The position numbers and the translations under genes are program-made. The notes under the pieces are model-generated. The model made no database searches and was not told the origin of the DNA. It saw only the letters and a program-made list of their open reading frames with translations. DNA of 64,000 nt, taken from the IMG/VR virus record IMGVR_UViG_3300027631_000014, positions 1-64,000 of that record; one strand, given 5' to 3'. This stretch comes from a virus. How positions within the stretch are numbered: position 1 is the first letter of the stretch; every line of letters starts with the position of its first letter. Below are positions 18,129-26,408 of the stretch, piece by piece.

Positions 18129-19265
18129 ATGGCTAACATTCCTATATATCCAGGTAGCTCGTCGTTTTTTCCAGGTAACACACCCTTTGGATTTTACGAC
18201 AATGACTATCAATTCCAAGTTGATGCAGATAAAGTAACTACTTTTTGTGCTCGAAGACTAGGATACCCTATTATGGATGTTGAATTACAAGATTTAAATT
18301 TCTACACAGCATTTGAAGAATCAATTACTATTTATGGAAATGAATTATATGCATTTCAAGTAAGAGATAACTTATTAAATGTAATTGGTGCTCCTACCTC
18401 ATCAAATATGAATCACGCAATCATAACTCCATCAATGGCTGGTGTTATTAGATTATCGCAGCAATATGCCTCAGAAGCAGGAACAGGAGGAAATGTAAAT
18501 TGGTATAGTGGTTCAATTGAAATGACTAATTACCAACAAGATTACGATTTAGGAGCTTGGGCAATAGAAAACAACATAACAGGAGGAATAGAAATAAAAA
18601 GAATATTCTGGCAACCAATTCCAGCAGTTAATCAAGTATACAACTTGAATATGTTCTCAGGATTAGGAGGAGTACCTGCAGTTGGAACTTATGGATTGTT
18701 TGGATCAACCGGATTTTTAATGTATCCAACAAGTTTATTAGTACAAACAACTCAAGCAGTTGAAATGCAAAACCAAATTTCACTACCTGATTTTACATTT
18801 GAATTAATAAACAACAAACTAAGAATATTTCCTATTCCAACTCAAGATGGAGATAGAATTTGGTTTCAATATCTTAGTATAGAAGAAAGATTAAATAGTG
18901 TTATTGGAAATGCACCTGGAGCAGTAACTAATGCCTCAAATGCTAACTTTACAAATCCAAAATATACACAAATTAATTCAATTGGTAGACAATGGATATT
19001 TGAATATACATTAGCATTATGTAAAGAAATGTTAGGATATGTTCGTGGAAAATACACTCAAGTACCTATTCCTGGTAAAGAAATTACTTTAAATCAATCA
19101 GACTTAATTACAGCTGCAACAGCAGAAAAAACATTATTGATTGATAGGTTAAGAGTATATTTTGATGAAACTTCAAATCAAAAATTATTAGAAAGAAAAC
19201 AAGCAGAATCAGTAGCTCGTCAAAGTGAATTAGGACAATCACCAATGACAATTTTTATAGGATAA
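18129..19265 (+). CDS. Neck/head-completion protein, possibly gp13-like
   Basis: 378 residues. The N-terminus (PFGFYDNDYQFQVDADKV, then RRLGYPIMDVELQDLNFYTAFEES) matches, from memory, a conserved structural protein of marine T4-like phages that precedes gp14- and gp15-like genes. Gene order here is compatible with T4 genes 13-14-15, which close the filled head and join it to the tail. Residues about 110-230 are Gly-rich and strand-like; the C-terminus is helical. I assign a neck role mainly from context, so the T4 number is uncertain. Confidence 0.6.
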   Translation: MANIPIYPGSSSFFPGNTPFGFYDNDYQFQVDADKVTTFCARRLGYPIMDVELQDLNFYTAFEESITIYGNELYAFQVRDNLLNVIGAPTSSNMNHAIITPSMAGVIRLSQQYASEAGTGGNVNWYSGSIEMTNYQQDYDLGAWAIENNITGGIEIKRIFWQPIPAVNQVYNLNMFSGLGGVPAVGTYGLFGSTGFLMYPTSLLVQTTQAVEMQNQISLPDFTFELINNKLRIFPIPTQDGDRIWFQYLSIEERLNSVIGNAPGAVTNASNANFTNPKYTQINSIGRQWIFEYTLALCKEMLGYVRGKYTQVPIPGKEITLNQSDLITAATAEKTLLIDRLRVYFDETSNQKLLERKQAESVARQSELGQSPMTIFIG

Positions 19266-19266
19266 T

Positions 19267-19779
19267 ATGGCAATTTTTGGATCAAGTAGAGACGCATCAT
19301 TCCTAAGAGGAATGAGTAGAGAGGTAATGGGAAACGTTATCTCACAACAATGTGCTTTTTACAAATACAAACTATCAGAAACTGTTATAAACATGTATGG
19401 AGAATCTTCAGGAGGTAAATTTTTTGGAGGTCCTATTTTGTTTAATGCTTTAATAACTATTGGAGATAATGTGAGTCCAACAAGTGAATTAGGTGTAAAC
19501 TTTGATTGGCCTATGTCATTTTCATTTTTAAGAGATGATTTAGTAGATGCAAACGTGCATCCTGAAGTAGGAGACGTTATATTATATCAAGAAAGTTATT
19601 GGGAAGTAGATAATACAATTATAGGACAATTCTGGGGAGGTAAAGATCCTGATTATCCAATGGAACCAAATCCATTAAATCCTGGATTAGCAGAGTTTGG
19701 ATATAATGTTTCTGTGATATGTGAATGTCATTACGTGCCAGCTGATAGGTTAAATATTATTAGAACAAGATTATTATAA
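19267..19779 (+). CDS. Neck protein, gp14-like
   Basis: 170 residues with the pattern FGSSRDASFLRGMSREVMGN at the start, then FSFLRDDL, VHPEVGDVILY and GKDPDYP. This combination is typical, from memory, of a conserved neck or tail-completion protein in marine T4-like phages. It starts one base after the previous stop and its own stop overlaps the next ATG (TAATG), so the three neck genes form one translationally coupled block. The T4 gp14 label is tentative, since T4 gp14 is longer (256). Confidence 0.6.
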   Translation: MAIFGSSRDASFLRGMSREVMGNVISQQCAFYKYKLSETVINMYGESSGGKFFGGPILFNALITIGDNVSPTSELGVNFDWPMSFSFLRDDLVDANVHPEVGDVILYQESYWEVDNTIIGQFWGGKDPDYPMEPNPLNPGLAEFGYNVSVICECHYVPADRLNIIRTRLL

Positions 19780-20690
19780 TGGCTAAAAATAGTAGAACAC
19801 CCATTCCAAAAACTCAAAGAGAACTTAGTATTGAACAACACACTGCTTATAGTTCTGAGGTAGGAAATCCTAATACGTCAAATGATCTTAATAGAGGAAA
19901 TCAAATTTCTTTTAATGGAGATTCTACTAAACCGTTTTCAATAGGAATTCAAGATATTGATGAGGCAGTTTTTTACTATTTTAAAAATGTAATTAAACCA
20001 TTTGTTTTACAAAATGGAGAAAGAATAGAAGTACCTATTATTTATGGTTCACCTGAAAAGTGGGCTTCATTTCAAAAGTCAGGATACTTTAGAGATTCTC
20101 AAGGTAGAATTATGATGCCAATCATCATGTTCAAAAGAGACAATGTAGAAAAAGTAAGATCAATTGCAAATAAATTAGATGCAAACAATCCACACAACAT
20201 ATCAATAGTTAAAAAATCATATTCGTCTAAAAATGCATATGACAATTTTAGTGTATTAAATAATGTTAGACCACAAAAAGTAAATTATGCAGTTGTAGTC
20301 CCAGATTACATTACTGTAACTTATAGTTGTGCTATCAATACTTATTACATGGATCAGCTAAATAAAATCGTTGAAGCAATTGAATACGCTTCAGATTCAT
20401 ATTGGGGTGATCCAGCACGTTTTCAGTTTAGAGCGATGATTGATTCGTTTGCTATTAAAGCAGAACTTGCAGATAAAGAGGAAAGAACAGTAAGTAGTAC
20501 TTTTAATATTAAAATGAATGGATACATAATCCCAGACGTAATACAAAAAGATATGACTGCATTAAAGAAAATTCCTGATGTAGTTAAAGTAGTAGTAAGT
20601 GAGCAAATAATGGGAGAAAATGGGGGAGGAAATAACTATACCCCAGTATATAGATCATTTGATGATTCATTTAATAATTCATTTGGATAA
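19779..20690 (+). CDS. 15: Tail completion / sheath terminator protein, gp15-like
   Basis: 303 residues. Order of features fits T4 gp15, the hexameric cap that ends the tail tube and sheath: a VPIIYGSPEKW segment near residue 90, MMPIIMFKR, a central YSCAINTYYMDQLNKIVEAI helix, YWGDPARFQFRAM, and a late ERTVSSTFNIKMNGYIIPD strand. Length is near T4 gp15 (272). Coupled by TAATG to the gp14-like gene. The Gly/Asn-rich C-terminal tail (from about 280) looks disordered. Confidence 0.7.
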   Translation: MAKNSRTPIPKTQRELSIEQHTAYSSEVGNPNTSNDLNRGNQISFNGDSTKPFSIGIQDIDEAVFYYFKNVIKPFVLQNGERIEVPIIYGSPEKWASFQKSGYFRDSQGRIMMPIIMFKRDNVEKVRSIANKLDANNPHNISIVKKSYSSKNAYDNFSVLNNVRPQKVNYAVVVPDYITVTYSCAINTYYMDQLNKIVEAIEYASDSYWGDPARFQFRAMIDSFAIKAELADKEERTVSSTFNIKMNGYIIPDVIQKDMTALKKIPDVVKVVVSEQIMGENGGGNNYTPVYRSFDDSFNNSFG

Positions 20691-20695
20691 CAATA

Positions 20696-20703
20696 TATTT
20701 ATA
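20696..20703 (+). promoter_or_regulatory. Late-type motif TATTTATA
   Basis: TATATTTATACTAGATAA, six bases after the gp15-like stop and 27 bases before the next ATG. Confidence 0.5.
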
Positions 20704-20730
20704 CTAGATAACATACTTATATAATAAAAA

Positions 20731-21654
20731 ATGTCACAACAAACAAAAAATCAACTAACTGTACTTTTAAATACTAATATTACTGATGCTTTAAATAAGC
20801 AAAATACCGCATCAAAAGTAAGACAAGTTATTCAAAGTACTATCGATAGTTTAGGAATACTATCTGGATCAAATTCATTTGTAGGTGATCAAACAATAAC
20901 TGGATCATTAATTGTAAATGGAAATATTATAGAGACACCGTTTTTAAATAATGAGACTAATAATGTTAATTTTATCAGAGCAACTCAAAATATTATCAAT
21001 CATGGAGATTTATTAATACCATTAAATTGTACTTTCATTATAGAAGAAAATGCCCAATATCTTATATTAGGTGAATTAATTAATAATGGAACTGTTATAG
21101 TTAGTGGAAGTTTAATAGCTAACCAAGGAATAACAGGACCAGGTTCGGTAGTAGGTCCTGGAGTTGTTTCAAATAATAACACAATAATAACATTTGATAA
21201 AGCAAATCAAGCTTATGGATTTCCTCAATTAAATAATACAGGATACAGTAATTTAGGATTTAAAAATAATACTGCAAATTTACTTTCAAACTATTCAACA
21301 GTAGCAACTCGCTTAGATGGTCAACAATCCGTTTATTCAATAGATACAACAGGATGGGATGCTAATACACAATATTTACATTACTACTTACCAGAAGGAC
21401 AATACGAAGGACAATCAGTAGAATTAATAGTGACAGGTAATGGGGTTAATTTAGGTATTGGAAACTCAGCCAAAATACAAATATGGATAGATAGTATCCG
21501 TAAGCCAGAATACTATGGACAATTATCAGGAGGACCAGGAGGATGGCAAGCGTTTTCAGATCCTAATGTGCTTGGTAATTGGAGAAAAGATGTTCCAAGA
21601 GCAATTTGGATGAATAATGCATGGACAATTGACAATGACTTTTACTGGGATTAA
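20731..21654 (+). CDS. Fibre-like virion protein with unique C-terminal domain
   Basis: 307 residues. Residues about 50-75 (SGSNSFVGDQTITGSLIVNG) have the T-G-S-L-x-V-x-G repeat seen in the large fibre genes. Residues about 110-155 look like a short beta-helix with turn repeats (LINNGTVIVSG, GPGSVVGPGVV). The C-terminal 150 residues (YLHYYLPEGQYEGQSVELIV, later WRKDVPRAIWMNNAWTID) form a distinct beta-rich domain that could bind a surface ligand. It lies between the neck and sheath blocks, beside the LCIB-like gene. Not recognised as a named protein. Confidence 0.7.
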   Translation: MSQQTKNQLTVLLNTNITDALNKQNTASKVRQVIQSTIDSLGILSGSNSFVGDQTITGSLIVNGNIIETPFLNNETNNVNFIRATQNIINHGDLLIPLNCTFIIEENAQYLILGELINNGTVIVSGSLIANQGITGPGSVVGPGVVSNNNTIITFDKANQAYGFPQLNNTGYSNLGFKNNTANLLSNYSTVATRLDGQQSVYSIDTTGWDANTQYLHYYLPEGQYEGQSVELIVTGNGVNLGIGNSAKIQIWIDSIRKPEYYGQLSGGPGGWQAFSDPNVLGNWRKDVPRAIWMNNAWTIDNDFYWD

Positions 21655-21673
21655 TTAAAACAAAAATAACTAA

Positions 21674-21681
21674 TATTTATA
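21674..21681 (+). promoter_or_regulatory. Late-type motif TATTTATA
   Basis: AATATTTATAATAAACAAAAA, 22 bases before the ATG of the LCIB-like gene. Confidence 0.55.
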
Positions 21682-21703
21682 ATAAACAAAAACTAAAAAC
21701 AAA

Positions 21704-22630
21704 ATGCCAACTTATATTGAACTTCAACAAAACGGACCGATTCCTACTTCATCACCAGTAGGAACTGTAATTTTATCAGTAAATCAAGGTCAACTTACAC
21801 TTACAGATAATAATGGAATAAATCCATCACAATCATTATATACAACAACTGTAAGAGGACTTTATCCAAGTGCTTCTTTAACAGAGGTGTGGGGTACATA
21901 TACTGTAAATTATATTAAACAAAAAAGTGGTTACCCATCAAATGATGTATTACATGCTGTAGCAATTTGCTCTGATGATGTAGATGCATTTACAGCTACA
22001 GGAAATTTAGGACAATATCCATTATCTATGCAGTCTTTTCTAGGACCATTTATGGCAGGTGGATTAGCAGGATATCCATTTGTAGGATCAGTTGGATTTG
22101 GAGCTTATGCTTCACATATCACCGATACAGGAACGTTATTTGTATCTTGTACACCACACATAGGAGTTACTTTTACTGGATCTGCAGGATATCAATTCCG
22201 TAAAGGTCAAGCAGCTATATCTACAAACTGTGGAGCAGTTCATGGAGCAGTAGGATTAGTTACAACTGATCCAAATCCACCATCACAATCAAATGCTCCA
22301 TATGATAATGAAAATTATGAATTGTGGAAATTAGCAGATATAATTTATCCATATTCCGCTTCACTTAGTGGTTCAATTAGTGAAAATGTAATGGTGGCTA
22401 CAGACATAATAAGAGAAGCAGGATGGGATTATGTTGTAAACAATTCAAGTTCATTTTTTAGTTCACTTGCAGGTAGAACAATGTATGCAATGAGTGGTAT
22501 CTTTATTAATACAGATTATCAATTTCAAGCATATACTGATGTAACATATTTTGCATCATATAATTCATTAACAGACACTTGGACAGATCTTACACAAGAT
22601 TATAAAGATGGTTTATTTGCTCAAGGATAA
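21704..22630 (+). CDS. LCIB-type (theta-class) carbonic anhydrase-like protein
   Basis: 308 residues. The central region matches the limiting-CO2-inducible B/C (LCIB) family, which holds zinc in a Cys-His-Cys site like beta-carbonic anhydrases and interconverts CO2 and bicarbonate. Visible: I-C-S-D-D-V (88-93; family pattern C-x-D-E-V), GFGAYASH (131-138), TPHIGV (150-155), an Arg-x-Gly-Gln at 166-169, and NCGAVHGA (175-182). Candidate ligands are C89, H138 and C176, with D91 and R166 as the likely Asp/Arg pair. The N-terminal 50 residues are extra and could link to the virion. It has its own late-type motif and sits between fibre and sheath genes, an unexpected place for an enzyme. Activity is untested. 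Confidence 0.75.
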   Translation: MPTYIELQQNGPIPTSSPVGTVILSVNQGQLTLTDNNGINPSQSLYTTTVRGLYPSASLTEVWGTYTVNYIKQKSGYPSNDVLHAVAICSDDVDAFTATGNLGQYPLSMQSFLGPFMAGGLAGYPFVGSVGFGAYASHITDTGTLFVSCTPHIGVTFTGSAGYQFRKGQAAISTNCGAVHGAVGLVTTDPNPPSQSNAPYDNENYELWKLADIIYPYSASLSGSISENVMVATDIIREAGWDYVVNNSSSFFSSLAGRTMYAMSGIFINTDYQFQAYTDVTYFASYNSLTDTWTDLTQDYKDGLFAQG

Positions 22631-22652
22631 TTAAAAAACAAAAATAAAATTT

Positions 22653-22901
22653 ATGACAACAAAAGTTTTGACACAAGAAGAATTACAATTATTAAAATCA
22701 ATTCAAGAAAAACGCCTTCAATTAACTGAACAATTTGGTATTATTGAATTAAGATTTCAAGAACTTGAATTACAAAAAGAATTTCTTAAAGAAGAATTAA
22801 AAAAGTTACGAAAAGAAGAAACTAACATCGGCGAAACTTTACAACAAAAATATGGTGATGGAACAATCAACCTTGAAAAAGGAGAATTTATAGGCGTCTA
22901 A
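22653..22901 (+). CDS. Small coiled-coil protein
   Basis: 82 residues. Residues about 6-65 form a continuous charged heptad helix (EELQLLKSIQEKRLQLTEQF, then ELELQKEFLKEELKKLRKEE), followed by a short beta-like tail DGTINLEKGEFIGV. Similar small coiled-coil proteins are, from memory, common near the sheath gene in marine T4-like phages, without known function. It starts 22 bases after the LCIB-like gene with no promoter motif of its own, so it is likely co-transcribed with it. Confidence 0.7.
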   Translation: MTTKVLTQEELQLLKSIQEKRLQLTEQFGIIELRFQELELQKEFLKEELKKLRKEETNIGETLQQKYGDGTINLEKGEFIGV

Positions 22902-22922
22902 TATTTTTAATGTGTTTTGCTA

Positions 22923-22930
22923 TATTTATA
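22923..22930 (+). promoter_or_regulatory. Late-type motif TATTTATA
   Basis: TATATTTATAATAAAATTAAA, 23 bases before the sheath ATG. No -33 box at the 19-base spacing. Confidence 0.55.
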
Positions 22931-22953
22931 ATAAAATTAAATAAACAAACACA

Positions 22954-24684
22954 ATGGCAGAAACTTTAATATCACCCGGCGTCTTAGCAAGAGAGAACGA
23001 TTCATCTTTTGTATCTAAAAGACCGGTTACAGTAGGAGCAGCAATTATAGGACCAACAGTAAAAGGCCCAGTAGAAGTTCCAACAGTAGTAACTACGTAC
23101 AATGAGTATGTTAATAAATTTGGTACCACTTTTGTAAGTGGAAGCACAAATGATAGCCAAACATATACATTTCTTACTTCAATTGCTGCATACAATTACT
23201 TTATTAATGGAGGTCAATCCTTATTAGTGGCAAGAGTAGTATCTGGATCTTATACAGCGGCTACTAGTTCAGCTGCAACAAATTACTTTACTTCATCTTC
23301 TTTTACATTACAAACGCTTTCTGAAGGTGCTTTAATGAATAGTAGTTGTACCGAAGTTAGTGGTGCATTATTAGCAAGTGGATCTAAAGACAACGTAAGA
23401 TGGCAAATTGTAAATTCAAATACTTCATCAGGAACATTTGATTTATTAATTAGAAGAGGTGATGACAATTTATTACAACCTGTTATTTTAGAAACATGGA
23501 CTGGATTAAATTTAGATCCTAATTCAAATAACTACATTTCTCGTGTAATTGGAGATACAGTTGAAAATTATGTAGCAGGAAACAATTATGATATTAATCA
23601 AATTGAATATTCTGGTTCATATGCTAATAGATCAAATTATGTAACTGTAAAACAAGTAATTTATACAACTCCAAATTTCTTAGATAATAATGGAGTAGCA
23701 AAATCACAGTTTACAGGTTCTATTCCTACGAATGCAAGTGGTGCTTTTGGTGGTGCAGTTGGTATTATTAAAGGTGGAGCTAATTTTTATGATAAAATTG
23801 ACGAATCTACAAATTCACAAGGATTAGTAGCAGATAATTATGACAACATGATTAATTTGTTAGCTAATACTGATGACTATAAATTTAATGTATTATTAAC
23901 ACCTGGTTTATATGATCAAGGAAATTTCGCAGGTAAAGTAAGTACTATTATTGCAAATACTCAAAATAGAGGAGACAATATTTATGTATTAGACCCAGTA
24001 GGATATAGTGTTAGTACTATATCAAGTGTAGTATCTGCAGCCGCAACAAGAAATACTTCATATGCAGCAGAATATTGGCCTTGGTGTCAAGTTGTTGAAC
24101 CTAGTACAGGTGATAACGTATGGGTTCCAGCTTCAACAGTAATAGCAGGTGTTTACGCTTACAACGATACAGTAGCAGAACCTTGGTTCGCACCAGCAGG
24201 TATTAATCGTGGTGGTTTATCTACAGTGATTAGAGCTAAATTAAAATTATCTCAAACTCAACGTGATACTTTATACACAGGAAAATTAAATCCAATCGCT
24301 ACATTCCCTGGAACAGGTGTTGTAGTATATGGTCAGAAAACATTACAAACAGCAGCATCAGCTCTTGATCGTGTAAATGTTAGAAGATTATTAATTGCTT
24401 TAAAATCATATATTTCTCAAGTAGCAAATAATTTAGTATTTGAACAAAATACAATTGCTACAAGAAATCAATTCTTATCACAAGTGAACCCATATTTAAC
24501 AAGTGTTCAACAAAGACAAGGATTATATGCATTTAAAGTAGTAATGGATGATACAAACAATACTCCAGATGTAATTGATCGTAATGAATTAAGAGGTCAA
24601 ATTTACTTACAGCCTACTAAAACAGCTGAATTTATTTACTTAGATTTCAACGTTACACCAACTGGAGCTAGCTTCCCAGCATAA
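22954..24684 (+). CDS. 18: Contractile tail sheath protein, T4 gp18-like
   Basis: 576 residues (T4 gp18 is 659). The N-terminus (LISPGVLARENDSSFVSKRP) and following VGAAIIGPTVKGPVEVPTVV are typical of sheath subunits, as is the C-terminal block with QTAASALDRVNVRRLLIALK, FEQNTIATRNQFLSQV and the final GQIYLQPTKTAEFIYLDFNV. The middle (about 110-300) is the variable, surface-exposed part. It has its own late-type motif and a terminator behind it, and the tube gene follows, as in T4. Confidence 0.95.
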   Translation: MAETLISPGVLARENDSSFVSKRPVTVGAAIIGPTVKGPVEVPTVVTTYNEYVNKFGTTFVSGSTNDSQTYTFLTSIAAYNYFINGGQSLLVARVVSGSYTAATSSAATNYFTSSSFTLQTLSEGALMNSSCTEVSGALLASGSKDNVRWQIVNSNTSSGTFDLLIRRGDDNLLQPVILETWTGLNLDPNSNNYISRVIGDTVENYVAGNNYDINQIEYSGSYANRSNYVTVKQVIYTTPNFLDNNGVAKSQFTGSIPTNASGAFGGAVGIIKGGANFYDKIDESTNSQGLVADNYDNMINLLANTDDYKFNVLLTPGLYDQGNFAGKVSTIIANTQNRGDNIYVLDPVGYSVSTISSVVSAAATRNTSYAAEYWPWCQVVEPSTGDNVWVPASTVIAGVYAYNDTVAEPWFAPAGINRGGLSTVIRAKLKLSQTQRDTLYTGKLNPIATFPGTGVVVYGQKTLQTAASALDRVNVRRLLIALKSYISQVANNLVFEQNTIATRNQFLSQVNPYLTSVQQRQGLYAFKVVMDDTNNTPDVIDRNELRGQIYLQPTKTAEFIYLDFNVTPTGASFPA

Positions 24685-24698
24685 TAAAAAATAAATAT

Positions 24699-24726
24699 CT
24701 TCCCTCTGAAAAATGAGGGGAGATTT
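24699..24726 (+). terminator. Terminator between sheath and tube genes
   Basis: CTTCCCTC (24699-24706) pairs with GAGGGGAG (24715-24722) with one G-U pair, followed by ATTTT. The short T-run suggests partial read-through. Confidence 0.65.
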
Positions 24727-24738
24727 TAAAAACACACA

Positions 24739-24746
24739 TATTTATA
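24739..24746 (+). promoter_or_regulatory. Late-type motif TATTTATA
   Basis: CATATTTATAATAAAATAAAA, 21 bases before the tail-tube ATG and just after the sheath terminator. Confidence 0.55.
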
Positions 24747-24767
24747 ATAAAATAAAACAAAAATAAA

Positions 24768-25256
24768 ATGGCAATATTAGACCCAAACGAAATATTTTTC
24801 ACAGCATTTGAACCGAAAGTAAAAAATCGATTCATTATGTATGTTGATGGTATTCCTTCATACACAATTAAGAAAATTGGTGCTGTAGGAGTAACAATGG
24901 ACGAAATTAAATTAAATCACATTAATGTTTACCGTAAAATTAAAGGTAAAGCACAGTGGGATGATATCGAAATGACTTTATTTGATCCTATCACACCATC
25001 AGGTGCTCAAGCTGTAATGGAATGGGTACGTTTACATCATGAATCAGTTACTGGTCGTGATGGTTACTCAGATTTTTATAAGAAAGATGTAACTATTAAC
25101 GTATTAGGCCCTGTAGGTGATATCGTATCAGAATGGATTATTAAAGGTGCGTTTATTAAATCTGCTAAATTTGGTGATTACAGTTGGGATGATGAAAATG
25201 CAGCTCAAGAATTATCAGTAAATTTAGGAATGGATTATTGTATCTTGAATTTCTAA
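24768..25256 (+). CDS. 19: Tail tube protein, T4 gp19-like
   Basis: 162 residues, the same size as T4 gp19 (163). The start ILDPNEIFFTAFEPKVKNRF and the strands RFIMYVDGIP, WDDIEMTLFDPI and VTINVLGPVGDIVSEWIIKG match the tube family, which forms the stacked hexameric rings of the inner tail. It directly follows the sheath gene and is closed by a strong terminator, fitting a separately tuned, highly expressed gene. Confidence 0.93.
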   Translation: MAILDPNEIFFTAFEPKVKNRFIMYVDGIPSYTIKKIGAVGVTMDEIKLNHINVYRKIKGKAQWDDIEMTLFDPITPSGAQAVMEWVRLHHESVTGRDGYSDFYKKDVTINVLGPVGDIVSEWIIKGAFIKSAKFGDYSWDDENAAQELSVNLGMDYCILNF

Positions 25257-25279
25257 AATTAATAAAAAACAATTTAAAA

Positions 25280-25313
25280 GAACTCACCTTAAACTTGGTG
25301 AGTTCCTTTTTTG
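25280..25313 (+). terminator. Strong terminator after tube gene
   Basis: GAACTCACC (25280-25288) pairs perfectly with GGTGAGTTC (25297-25305), eight-base loop, followed by CTTTTTTG. Its right arm contains the -33 box of the next promoter. Confidence 0.9.
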
Positions 25314-25325
25314 TTCGTATATGTA
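25294..25325 (+). promoter_or_regulatory. Host-type promoter for gp26-like gene
   Basis: CTTGG (25294-25298), 19 bases, TATATGTA (25318-25325), 30 bases before the ATG at 25356. The -33 box overlaps the terminator hairpin. TATATGTATATCAAA here repeats 3488-3502 with one mismatch. Confidence 0.6.
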
Positions 25326-25355
25326 TATCAAAACAAGTTACATTAAATAAAAGCT

Positions 25356-26075
25356 ATGGAAAAAAACATCCCAACAGAAATTATCGATTTACCTTCAAAA
25401 GGCTTATTGTACTCACCAGAAAATCCATTATCAAGTGGTCAAATTGAAATGTGTTACATGACCGCAAAACATGAAGATATTTTAACTAATCAATCCTATA
25501 TATCAAAAGGAACAGTATTAGATAAATTATTACAAGCATTGATAGTATCTAAAATTAATTATAACGATTTAGTTACGGGTGATAAAAATGCTATTATGGT
25601 AGCTGCTCGTATTTTAGGTTATGGTAAAGATTATACATTTAATTATGATGGTAACGAATATACAGTTGACTTAACAACAATTGATAATAAACCATTTGAA
25701 CATGCTAATAAAGGTGTTAATGAATTCAATTATACTTTACCGTCTACTAACACAAACATCACTTATAAAATCTTAACTCATGGAGATGAACAAAAGGTAC
25801 AAGCCGAATTAGACGGCCTTAAAAAAATTAATGCTAATTCGTCTCCAGAACTTTCCACACGTTTAAAATACCTTATTACATCAGTAAATGAAGATCGAGA
25901 AACAAAAACAATTCGAGAATTCGTTGACAATCATTTGCTAGCTCGAGATTCGAGAGAATTAAGAAAGCACGTTAAAGAAAACCAACCAGATGTTGATTTA
26001 ACTTTTTTTCCCACCAGTGATTCAAATAGAGTCGATATACCAGTTGGGATTAAGTTTTTTTGGCCTGACTTCTAG
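25356..26075 (+). CDS. 26: Baseplate assembly protein, T4 gp26/T4_baseplate family
   Basis: 239 residues. The start IPTEIIDLPSKGLLYSPENP, the block GQIEMCYMTAKHEDILTNQS and the ending DIPVGIKFFWPDF fit the T4 gp26-like baseplate hub assembly family (T4 gp26 is 208). Such proteins help assemble the hub or act as tail chaperones. The last 59 bases overlap the next ORF in another frame, with T7 runs in the overlap (see 26055). The host-type promoter directly upstream sets it apart from the late-motif sheath and tube genes. Confidence 0.8.
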   Translation: MEKNIPTEIIDLPSKGLLYSPENPLSSGQIEMCYMTAKHEDILTNQSYISKGTVLDKLLQALIVSKINYNDLVTGDKNAIMVAARILGYGKDYTFNYDGNEYTVDLTTIDNKPFEHANKGVNEFNYTLPSTNTNITYKILTHGDEQKVQAELDGLKKINANSSPELSTRLKYLITSVNEDRETKTIREFVDNHLLARDSRELRKHVKENQPDVDLTFFPTSDSNRVDIPVGIKFFWPDF

Positions 26076-26376
26076 TACTGCAGCAATCTCTCGCGCTAAT
26101 TTATTTACTCAAATTCATGAAATTTGTTTTCATGGTAAGGGTGGATATGATTGGAATACAATCTATGAAATGCCTCGTTGGCTTCGTTTATTTACTTTTA
26201 ATAAGATTAAAGAATTTTATGATAAAGAAAATGAAGCAACAGAAAATGCTTCCTCAAAAGGTGGTGGAAATAAATCTACACTAATAGATCCTTCAGGTAA
26301 TGTAAATCGTGAAAATTGGAAAGGTGTACCTCAAAAGGTTACACCTGGAGCAAAATCTAAAACTTCCTACAAATAG
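26017..26376 (+). CDS. Tail assembly chaperone-like ORF overlapping gp26 gene
   Basis: 119 residues if begun at GTG 26017; the frame is open from 26002, after a TAA at 25999. The conserved-looking part starts after the overlap: LFTQIHEICFHGKGGYDWNT then YEMPRWLRLFTFNKIKEFYD, a pattern seen from memory in proteins encoded directly after gp26-like genes. The C-terminal 40 residues are polar and probably disordered. The start is weak, and translation could instead come from a ribosomal frameshift out of the gp26 frame, as in lambda G/GT-type tail chaperones. It precedes the tape measure gene, as those chaperones do. Confidence 0.7.
   Translation: MIQIESIYQLGLSFFGLTSSTAAISRANLFTQIHEICFHGKGGYDWNTIYEMPRWLRLFTFNKIKEFYDKENEATENASSKGGGNKSTLIDPSGNVNRENWKGVPQKVTPGAKSKTSYK
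26055..26061 (+). other. Possible frameshift site (T7 run)
   Basis: AAGTTTTTTTGG: the gp26 frame reads AAG-TTT-TTT-TGG, the second ORF reads AGT-TTT-TTT-GGC. A +1 or -2 slip here joins KFF to GLTSST. A second T7 run at 26003-26009 would also work. Confidence 0.35.
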
Positions 26377-26380
26377 TTAA

Positions 26381-26388
26381 TATTTATA
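26381..26388 (+). promoter_or_regulatory. Late-type motif TATTTATA
   Basis: AATATTTATAGTAAATAAATA, 20 bases before the tape measure ATG. Confidence 0.5.
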
Positions 26389-26408
26389 GTAAATAAATAC
26401 CTTACAGA

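Noticed and set aside
25238-25447. 69-codon + strand frame across the tube terminator
   Set aside because: It runs through the terminator hairpin and promoter and overlaps the real genes on both sides in another frame.
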